Source: an uncultured Ruminococcus sp.
GTDB taxonomy: Bacteria > Bacillota_A > Clostridia > Oscillospirales > Ruminococcaceae
Length of the DNA stretch: 7,624 nucleotides
Direction: 5' to 3'
NCBI GenBank assembly: GCA_902782875.1
Contig: CACZPE010000224.1
Location: forward strand, 1 to 7,624
Positions within the stretch are counted from its first letter, which is position 1; each line of letters opens with the position of its first letter. Both the position numbers and the translations under genes were made by a program. The notes beneath the pieces are model-generated. The model was not told where the DNA came from. It was given only the letters and a program-made list of their open reading frames with translations, and did not search any database. Positions 1 to 5,204 of this stretch are shown in pieces.

Positions 1-1
1 C

Positions 2-550
2 GAGCCGCTCGACAACTATGACAATGTGGTGCGCTTCCTCACGCTCATAAGCGACCCGAGGGGCAGAGAGCAGAGCCTTCGTCATGTATCGCTTTCCACC
101 TGCGGCATAGTGCCGAGGATAAAGCAGCTGATGGAGTTAAAGCTCGGCATAACCCTTTCGGTATCGCTCCATTCTCCCGACAACGCTCACAGAAGCAGTA
201 TAATGCCTGTGAACCGCCGCTGGGACATAAACGAGCTGATAGATGCATGCAGGGAATATACAGAGTATACAGGCAGGCGGATATCCTTTGAGTACGCTGT
301 GATAAACGGCGTGAATGATTCGGATGAGGATGCCGCAAAACTGGCGGACCTGCTGAAGGGGCTTTCGTGCCATATAAACCTTATCCCGGTAAACTCCATA
401 AAGGAGCGGGATTACAGAGCTGACAGAAGGAGCGTTGAGCACTTTGCCGCAGCTCTGGAGAAGCGGAAGATGAATGTTACCGTCCGGAGGACGCTGGGAG
501 CGGATATAGACGCGGCCTGCGGTCAGCTGAGACGTGAATATGAAATATAG
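2..550 (+). CDS. rlmN: 23S rRNA (A2503)/tRNA (A37) C2-methyltransferase RlmN, 3' part
   Basis: This is a radical SAM enzyme that methylates C2 of A2503 in 23S rRNA, and in some bacteria A37 of tRNAs. About 182 residues are present. The frame is open to the left edge, so the N-terminal domain and the CxxxCxxC iron-sulfur motif lie outside the window. The visible part starts in the family's GEPLxNYDNV segment, followed by the conserved VSLSTCG stretch. LIPVN (Asn codon 392-394) probably matches the essential Asn of the family. The C-terminal DIDAACGQLR motif carries the catalytic Cys (codon 518-520) that becomes methylated in E. coli RlmN (Cys355). The GTG at 26 lies inside the conserved region and is not the start. 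The gene heads the conserved Firmicute block rlmN-phosphatase-kinase-rsgA. The distant paralogue Cfr has the same fold, but this context argues strongly for RlmN. Confidence 0.96.
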   Translation, partial: EPLDNYDNVVRFLTLISDPRGREQSLRHVSLSTCGIVPRIKQLMELKLGITLSVSLHSPDNAHRSSIMPVNRRWDINELIDACREYTEYTGRRISFEYAVINGVNDSDEDAAKLADLLKGLSCHINLIPVNSIKERDYRADRRSVEHFAAALEKRKMNVTVRRTLGADIDAACGQLRREYEI

Positions 551-552
551 TC

Positions 553-601
553 ACAGTATGTCATACGCCGTATGATAAGGCGCAGTATGACAATCTGTTT
601 T
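553..601 (+). terminator. Imperfect long hairpin plus short T run after rlmN (weak terminator or leader structure)
   Basis: Directly after the rlmN stop, TGTCATAC (559-566) is perfectly complementary to GTATGACA (585-592). Beyond a 2x2 internal mismatch, ACAG (553-556) pairs with CTGT (595-598), leading into TTTT (598-601). Inside, GCC (567-569) can pair with GGC (579-581). The same left arm can instead form a short hairpin with GTATGATA (570-577), so two pairings compete. The T run is short and the stem is not GC rich, so calling it a terminator is an inference. It could equally be a processing site or part of the phosphatase leader. Confidence 0.4.
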
Positions 602-613
602 ACTGAAGAAATT

Positions 614-630
614 CCACCTTTGAAGGGGGG
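614..630 (+). promoter_or_regulatory. Phosphatase ribosome binding site with adjacent complementary CCACCT
   Basis: The run AAGGGGGG (623-630) is the only strong Shine-Dalgarno match before the phosphatase ATG at 642, at a rather long spacing of 11 nt. Just upstream, CCACCT (614-619) can pair with AGGGGG (624-629) with one mismatch and a 4-nt loop. This would hide the ribosome binding site. The ribosome binding role is well supported. Regulatory masking is only an inference from complementarity. Confidence 0.5.
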
Positions 631-641
631 ACCGTAAGAGC

Positions 642-1361
642 ATGATGGTCTATTCTCATACAGATATAGGCAACAAGCGCAGTGAAAATCAGGATAACTT
701 CGGAACTGCCGTACTTGAAGATGCGGTCTTTGCCGTTGTATGCGACGGCATGGGCGGTCAGAATGCGGGCAGGGAAGCCAGCGACCGCGCTGTTACTATC
801 ATCAGGGAACGTATAGAGGCCAGCTACAGGACCGATTACGATTCCAACAAGATAAGAAATCTGCTCGTAGCGGCAGTGCGCACAGCAAATGCCGTGGTCT
901 ATGAACTGGGTTCAGCCGTGCCCGAGTGGAGCGGTATGGGTACTACCTGTGTCGCTGTGCTGATACGGAACGGTATGCTCTATGCCGTGAACGTGGGAGA
1001 TTCAAGGGCATATCTGATAACACACCAGATAAGCCAGATAACCAAGGATCACTCCATGGTGATGAATCTTTACGAAAGCGGCGATATCACCAAGGATCAG
1101 ATAAAGAACCACCCGAAGCGCAATGTTATAACCAGGGCTGTGGGTGTATGTGAGGATGTCGAGCCCGATTATTTCGAGAGCGAGATACCCGAGGGAGCGG
1201 CTGTGCTGCTTTGCTCGGACGGCCTCTACAACTTCTGTGACGAGGGAGTGATATTCCGTGCGGTAAAGGATATGCCGCCGGAGGACGTGCCCGGATATCT
1301 GGTAGATACCGCACTCAAGAACGAGGGCGGAGATAATATAACTGCCGTGCTGATGAAGTAG
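642..1361 (+). CDS. prpC: PP2C-family protein serine/threonine phosphatase (PrpC/Stp type)
   Basis: A cytoplasmic, Mn/Mg-dependent Ser/Thr phosphatase that reverses phosphorylation by the PASTA kinase encoded next. The 239 residues form a single PP2C domain of bacterial minimal size (B. subtilis PrpC is about 254). Visible motifs are the opening TDIGNKRSENQDNFG, the metal-binding CDGMGG with Asp35-Gly36, the GMGTT and GDSRAYL strands, TRAVG, LLCSDGLY with Asp193, and GGDNITAVL with Asp231. All expected metal-binding aspartates are present, so it should be active. There are two adjacent ATGs (642 and 645); the first gives the shorter spacing from the G-rich ribosome binding site. The gene lies 91 bp after rlmN and 97 bp before the kinase. 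The gene symbol follows the Bacillus orthologue; stp is used in other species. Confidence 0.95.
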   Translation: MMVYSHTDIGNKRSENQDNFGTAVLEDAVFAVVCDGMGGQNAGREASDRAVTIIRERIEASYRTDYDSNKIRNLLVAAVRTANAVVYELGSAVPEWSGMGTTCVAVLIRNGMLYAVNVGDSRAYLITHQISQITKDHSMVMNLYESGDITKDQIKNHPKRNVITRAVGVCEDVEPDYFESEIPEGAAVLLCSDGLYNFCDEGVIFRAVKDMPPEDVPGYLVDTALKNEGGDNITAVLMK

Positions 1362-1421
1362 CGCGGCTTGAGATGTGCCTTGAAGGGCAGTATGAATGGA
1401 AAGAAAGATTTTAGAGGATAG

Positions 1422-1439
1422 CGGATATACGCTTATCCG
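1422..1439 (+). promoter_or_regulatory. Small hairpin upstream of the kinase ribosome binding site
   Basis: CGGATA (1422-1427) and TATCCG (1434-1439) form a perfect 6-bp stem with a 6-nt loop. It lies 6 nt before the GGAG (1446-1449) that serves as ribosome binding site for the ATG at 1459, 9 nt further on. There is no T run, so it is not a terminator. It might influence translation or mRNA processing between phosphatase and kinase, but a 6-bp stem could occur by chance. The rest of the 1362-1458 spacer shows no convincing promoter. Confidence 0.3.
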
Positions 1440-1458
1440 GAATATGGAGTGAAACTCA

Positions 1459-3675
1459 ATGGATAAGATCATCGGACGCAAGCTCGACGGCCGTTACGAG
1501 ATAACCGAGCTTATCGGTATCGGCGGAATGGCTGAAGTCTACAAGGCTGTCGATCTGCTTGAGAACAGGACGGTCGCTGTAAAGATACTCAAGAACGAGT
1601 ACGCAGACAATGACGATTTTGTACGGCGTTTCAGGAATGAGTCAAAGGCGATCGCAGTTCTCAGTCATCCGAACATAGTCAAGATATACGACGTGGGATT
1701 TTCCGACAAGATACAGTTTATCGTCATGGAGTATATCGACGGCATTACCCTCAAGGAGTTCATGGAGCAGCAGGGTGCACTGAAATGGAAGGATTCCGTA
1801 CATTTCATAACACAGATACTCCGCGCACTTCAGCACGCCCATGACAGAGGCATCGTACACAGGGATATCAAGCCGCAGAACATCATGCTCTTCCCCGACG
1901 GCACGATAAAGGTCATGGACTTCGGCATAGCACGCTTTGCCCGTGAAGAGGGCAAGACAATGTCCGACAAGGCCATAGGCAGCGTACACTACATCAGCCC
2001 CGAGCAGGCAAGGGGAGATATCACCGACGAGAAGAGCGATATCTACTCCGTAGGTGTTATGCTCTATGAGATGCTCACAGGTGTAAAGCCCTTTGACGGT
2101 GATACTCCCATTGCAGTGGCACTTATGCATATGCAGACCGTGCCCAAGAGACCGAAGAAGATAAACAGCTCCATACCCGACGGTCTTGATGAGATAGTGA
2201 TAAGAGCGATGCAGAAGGACGCTTCAAAGCGTTATCAGTCCGCATCCGAGATGATAAAGGATATAGAGGATTTCAAGAGAGATCCCAGCATGGTATTTGA
2301 ATACGACCTGCCTGCCGCAGAGCCCGAGGAGGAAAAGACACAGTACTTCGACAAGCCCGATGAGGATATGCAGGAAAAGGCAGAGAAGAAGCCGAGACAT
2401 ATCGCCGAGGAGGAAAAGCCCCGCAAGCGAAAGAAGCCAGAGCCCGAATACGAGGAATATGACGACGACGATGACGATGATGACGACGATGATGAGGAAG
2501 AGGTATCCAAGTCCTCCTACTTTGTCGTAGCGCTCACTGCGATAGCGGCGGCTGTCATAATCATAGTAGCGGTATTCATTGCGATAGTGGTCGCAAAGGA
2601 ATTCGCAAACGGCGAGCAGACCAAGACTCAGCCCATGGTGGATCTGGTCGGCCATGACTATAACGAGATGAAGACCAAGTATGAGGAATTCTTCACGCTC
2701 GTGGTCGATAAGGAAGAATACAACGCAGAGTTCCCTGCAGGCACGATAATATCCCACTCGCCCAAGAAGGATTCGCCCATCATGGTCGGCAATTCCGAGG
2801 TGCGTGCGGTAGTCAGCAAGGGCGCGCGTATGGTAAATGTCCCGAACACCTACACGATAGAGGCGAATACCGCCACATCGATGATAGAGGGACAGGGACT
2901 CAAGTACTCCCTCGTTATGCAGAACAGCGAGGAAGAAAAGAACCACGTTATAAAGACGGACCCCGAGAGAAATACTCTCGTTGAGGTAGGCTCGACGGTA
3001 ATAGAATACGTCAGCCTCGGCCCTGAGGAATACAACATCGTAATGCCCGACGTTGTGGGCATGGAAGTAGTTGAGGCTGTACAGCTCCTCGAGGGCAAGG
3101 GCTTCACGGTAGTATCCGAGAAGGAGGACTCCGTAGCTCCCGCAAATGAGGTAACTGCACAGAGCATACCTGCAAAGGACGAGGAAGGCGAGCCGAATAT
3201 CGTAAATCCGAAGCAGACGATAATCATCACCTACTCTTCCGGCGAGCTCCCCACAACCACACAGAACATAGTCTTCACCGTTCCCGAGGGACTTGACGGC
3301 CCTGCAGTATTCAACGCATACGTAGGAGGAAATCTCTCAGGAAGCACCACAATAGACAATATCGGCTATGTTGCTCAGATAAGCATCCCGGTAAAGGGAC
3401 AGGATATCCAGAAGGTAGTCATAGAGACTGTCACCGAGGATGAGCACGCACACAAGATCGCGGAGTACAACGTTGACTTCAACACAGGCGCGATAACAGA
3501 GACCAGCTTTGATGCAGATCTGCTGCGCACTCTCTATGCGGCACCCGTACAGTCCACAAGCGATCCCGACGTTATAGAGTATATCCCTGATGTACCCTTT
3601 GAGACGGAATTCGTTGATCCTGCCGACCTTATAGTTCCCGGAGGCGGTTTCTGGGAGAATATCGGCGGAAACTGA
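1459..3675 (+). CDS. prkC: PASTA-domain serine/threonine protein kinase (PrkC/Stk1 type)
   Basis: A membrane-spanning eukaryotic-like Ser/Thr kinase of 738 residues (B. subtilis PrkC has 648), which senses muropeptides or lipid II outside and phosphorylates division, wall and ribosome-associated proteins inside. The kinase domain (about 12-270) has the glycine loop GIGGMAEV (20-27), Lys42 in AVKIL, Glu61, HRDIKPQN (134-141), DFG (154-156) and SPE (180-182), so it looks active. A charged linker (about 280-350) ends in 11 Asp and 3 Glu (335-348). One transmembrane helix covers about 354-379. Outside lie three PASTA units (about 393-454, 458-521, 527-595), then about 140 residues that look beta-rich, perhaps the Ig-like C-terminal domain seen in some PASTA kinases, ending in an acidic, Gly-rich tail. 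The start is supported by GGAG at 1446. The gene ends in tandem stops, TGA TAA. Confidence 0.96.
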   Translation: MDKIIGRKLDGRYEITELIGIGGMAEVYKAVDLLENRTVAVKILKNEYADNDDFVRRFRNESKAIAVLSHPNIVKIYDVGFSDKIQFIVMEYIDGITLKEFMEQQGALKWKDSVHFITQILRALQHAHDRGIVHRDIKPQNIMLFPDGTIKVMDFGIARFAREEGKTMSDKAIGSVHYISPEQARGDITDEKSDIYSVGVMLYEMLTGVKPFDGDTPIAVALMHMQTVPKRPKKINSSIPDGLDEIVIRAMQKDASKRYQSASEMIKDIEDFKRDPSMVFEYDLPAAEPEEEKTQYFDKPDEDMQEKAEKKPRHIAEEEKPRKRKKPEPEYEEYDDDDDDDDDDDEEEVSKSSYFVVALTAIAAAVIIIVAVFIAIVVAKEFANGEQTKTQPMVDLVGHDYNEMKTKYEEFFTLVVDKEEYNAEFPAGTIISHSPKKDSPIMVGNSEVRAVVSKGARMVNVPNTYTIEANTATSMIEGQGLKYSLVMQNSEEEKNHVIKTDPERNTLVEVGSTVIEYVSLGPEEYNIVMPDVVGMEVVEAVQLLEGKGFTVVSEKEDSVAPANEVTAQSIPAKDEEGEPNIVNPKQTIIITYSSGELPTTTQNIVFTVPEGLDGPAVFNAYVGGNLSGSTTIDNIGYVAQISIPVKGQDIQKVVIETVTEDEHAHKIAEYNVDFNTGAITETSFDADLLRTLYAAPVQSTSDPDVIEYIPDVPFETEFVDPADLIVPGGGFWENIGGN
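2461..2502 (+). repeat. GAY-codon tract coding for 11 Asp then 3 Glu
   Basis: Eleven consecutive GAC/GAT codons followed by GAG GAA GAG encode an uninterrupted acidic run (residues 335-348) six residues before the kinase's predicted membrane helix. The mixture of GAC and GAT makes it an imperfect trinucleotide repeat. Such tracts can change length by slippage. They produce a serine-rich shadow reading frame on the other strand, which is not a gene. Confidence 0.85.
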
Positions 3676-3677
3676 TA

Positions 3678-3696
3678 ATCAAAGCAGAGCTTTGAT
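3678..3696 (+). promoter_or_regulatory. Perfect 8-bp hairpin just after the kinase stop
   Basis: ATCAAAGC (3678-3685) and GCTTTGAT (3689-3696) form a perfect 8-bp stem with a 3-nt AGA loop, starting inside the second stop codon (TAA, 3676-3678). It is followed by AAGACC and has no T run, so it is unlikely to terminate by itself. It sits 6 nt before the terminator hairpin. The pair may act together, for instance as a 3'-end stabiliser or processing site. Confidence 0.5.
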
Positions 3697-3702
3697 AAGA
3701 CC

Positions 3703-3732
3703 CGAGGCAAGAGACCATCTTGCCTCGTTTTT
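3703..3732 (+). terminator. Intrinsic terminator between prkC and rsgA
   Basis: CGAGGCAAGA (3703-3712) and TCTTGCCTCG (3718-3727) form a perfect 10-bp stem with a 5-nt GACCA loop, followed at once by TTTTT (3728-3732). This is a canonical rho-independent terminator. The rsgA ribosome binding site begins at the very next base and the rsgA start lies 12 bp beyond the T tract. No room is left for a downstream promoter, so rsgA must depend on readthrough or on a promoter inside prkC. Partial termination or attenuation is the simplest reading. Confidence 0.85.
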
Positions 3733-3739
3733 AAAGGTG
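3733..3739 (+). promoter_or_regulatory. rsgA ribosome binding site abutting the terminator T tract
   Basis: AAAGGTG lies directly after the terminator's T tract, with the AAAGG core 6 nt before the ATG at 3744. It supports this start codon for rsgA. A transcript that reads through the terminator would carry the hairpin immediately upstream of this site, close enough to hinder ribosome loading. Confidence 0.7.
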
Positions 3740-3743
3740 TATT

Positions 3744-4610
3744 ATGGAAGGACTAATCCTTGACTGTCTTGGCGGCAGCTATACAGTAGAAACGGAAGAA
3801 GGAACACTCACCTGCAAGGCAAGGGGCGTGTTCCGCAAAAACGGCATCTCCCCCTGCGCAGGCGACAGGTGCGAGGTGAAGGACGGCATAATAGATAGCA
3901 TATGCGAGCGGAAGAACAGTATAATCCGTCCGCCTCTTGCCAATATCGATGTTATGATATTCGTCATATCCACCTGTGAGCCCTCGCCCGACACCATGCT
4001 TCTCGACAAGTTCATAGCGGTCTGCGAGTATAAGGGCATAGAGCCTGCGGTGGCGCTGACAAAGAACGACCTTGCCACAAATGAGTACATCCCCGCGGTA
4101 TACTCCGCAGTTGGGATACCTGTATTTGTCTGCGACTATCAGGACAGCACATCCACAGAGCCCATCAAGGAGCTTATAAACGGTAAAGTATGCGCATTCA
4201 CGGGCAATACCGGCGTGGGCAAATCCACACTGCTCAATTTCATAGCCCCGGCACTTGAGCTGGAGACGGCGCATATCAGCAAGAAGCTGGGCAGAGGACG
4301 GCATACCACGAGAGTATCCAGGCTGTACAAGCTGTTCGGCGGATATATCGCCGATACTCCGGGCTTCTCGTCATTCGACTTTCTGCAGTATGCCAGGGTG
4401 ACAAGACAGGAGCTGAAGTACTGCTTCCGTGAGTTTGAGCAGTATGAGGGCAAATGCCGTTTTGCGGACTGCTCGCATACCAAGGAGAAGGACTGTGCCG
4501 TGCTTGAAGCTGTGGAAAGCGGTGCGGTCGCACGGTCAAGACACAAGAGCTATCTTCAGATGTATGAAGAGGCAGGGAGCATAAAGGAATGGGAAAACAG
4601 GCGGTCATAG
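3744..4610 (+). CDS. rsgA: Ribosome small-subunit-dependent GTPase RsgA (YjeQ/YloQ/CpgA)
   Basis: A cytoplasmic GTPase that checks late maturation of the 30S subunit. The 288 residues (B. subtilis protein about 298) show the diagnostic circular permutation. An N-terminal OB-fold (about 1-65) is followed by G4 TKND (106-109), then the P-loop GNTGVGKST (154-162), the G2 Thr region with GRHTTR, and G3 DTPGF (204-208). The C-terminal zinc site has Cys238, Cys243, His245 and Cys251. All motifs are intact. In Bacillus the protein is phosphorylated by PrkC, which fits its place downstream of the kinase. Its 3' end overlaps thiN by 22 bp, implying translational coupling. It lies immediately after an intrinsic terminator, so its expression is probably lowered or separately controlled relative to the kinase. 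Confidence 0.97.
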   Translation: MEGLILDCLGGSYTVETEEGTLTCKARGVFRKNGISPCAGDRCEVKDGIIDSICERKNSIIRPPLANIDVMIFVISTCEPSPDTMLLDKFIAVCEYKGIEPAVALTKNDLATNEYIPAVYSAVGIPVFVCDYQDSTSTEPIKELINGKVCAFTGNTGVGKSTLLNFIAPALELETAHISKKLGRGRHTTRVSRLYKLFGGYIADTPGFSSFDFLQYARVTRQELKYCFREFEQYEGKCRFADCSHTKEKDCAVLEAVESGAVARSRHKSYLQMYEEAGSIKEWENRRS

Positions 4611-5182
4611 TCGGCGGCGGAGAATGCGGCCTGATGGAGATACCCGCAGGGGCTGTGGTAATAGCGGCGGACAGCGGACTTAAGTACTGCAGAGAGCAGG
4701 GTATAGTCCCGGATATGATAATAGGGGACTTTGACAGCCTGGGGTATGTGCCCGACGGGGAAAATGTCATCACCGTCCCCTGTGAGAAGGACGATACCGA
4801 TACCATGCTCGCCGTGAAGCAGGCCATCGCCGCAGGCTGCAGGGATATACTGATCTACGGCGGCACAGGCGGCAGGCTCAGCCACACCTTTGCGAATATA
4901 CAGACGCTGGTATACGCGTCACGGCACGGCGCTGATGCCGTACTTTACGGCACGGACTGCGAGATAAGGCTGTGTAAGGACGGAGAGTACGAACACAGCG
5001 GGTATTTCTCGCTGTTTGCACTGTCGGATACGGCCGAGGTTGTGATAGAGGGTGCTGCATACAGCGGAAGCTTTACGCTTGAACGCACATTCCCGCTGGG
5101 GGTGAGCAACCGCGCAGACGGGAAATACTCAGTCACGGTAAAGCACGGCGACGTGCTTATGATAAAAGACAAAAATGAGTGA
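4589..5182 (+). CDS. thiN: Thiamine pyrophosphokinase
   Basis: Transfers pyrophosphate from ATP to thiamine, giving thiamine diphosphate, in cofactor salvage. The 197 residues match the family's usual size (about 210). Visible motifs are AADSG near residue 27, GDFDS (46-50), KDDTD (67-71), GGTGGRLSH (91-99), and the C-terminal GVSN stretch (about 171-174) of the thiamine-binding domain. In most family members I recall, the fourth motif reads GGRxDH; here the Asp is Ser98, while His99 is kept. The start ATG lies inside the end of rsgA (22-bp overlap, different frame). The likely ribosome binding site is AGGGAG (4574-4579), 9 nt upstream; AAAGGA immediately before the ATG is too close to serve. 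In B. subtilis rpe separates rsgA from thiN, but not here. Confidence 0.94.
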   Translation: MGKQAVIVGGGECGLMEIPAGAVVIAADSGLKYCREQGIVPDMIIGDFDSLGYVPDGENVITVPCEKDDTDTMLAVKQAIAAGCRDILIYGGTGGRLSHTFANIQTLVYASRHGADAVLYGTDCEIRLCKDGEYEHSGYFSLFALSDTAEVVIEGAAYSGSFTLERTFPLGVSNRADGKYSVTVKHGDVLMIKDKNE

Positions 5183-5190
5183 CATACAGA

Positions 5191-5196
5191 AAGGGG
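5191..5196 (+). promoter_or_regulatory. Ribosome binding site that sets the start of the secreted protein
   Basis: AAGGGG lies 8 nt before the ATG at 5205. An in-frame ATG at 5175 overlaps the thiN stop, but it has no comparable ribosome binding site and would put ten polar residues ahead of the signal peptide. The later start is therefore preferred. Confidence 0.8.
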
Positions 5197-5204
5197 AAGA
5201 TAAA

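Noticed and set aside
587..615. Possible promoter with an ATGACA -35-like box before the phosphatase
   Set aside because: At the proper 16-18 bp spacing there is no TATAAT-like sequence, so it cannot be supported.
1373..1414. 13-codon open frame in the phosphatase-kinase spacer (and a 9-codon one at 1392-1421)
   Set aside because: No well-placed ribosome binding site for either, too short to judge from one sequence, and nothing suggests a leader peptide such as a run of one amino acid.
2224..2946. Long open frame on the minus strand opposite the kinase (about 240 codons)
   Set aside because: It lies wholly within a gene with clear kinase and PASTA motifs. Its composition simply mirrors the sense codons, and no ribosome binding site or recognisable domain is present.
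3614..3635. Possible promoter at the end of prkC (TTGATC with TATAGT)
   Set aside because: The spacer is only about 10 bp, too short for a sigma-70-type promoter.
4276..4827. Minus-strand open frame spanning the rsgA-thiN overlap
   Set aside because: It is antisense to two well-supported genes, with Pro/Ser-rich low-complexity translation typical of shadow frames.
5175..5204. Alternative upstream start for the secreted protein overlapping the thiN stop
   Set aside because: It would add ten polar residues before the signal peptide and lacks a good ribosome binding site. The ATG at 5205 has AAGGGG 8 nt upstream.
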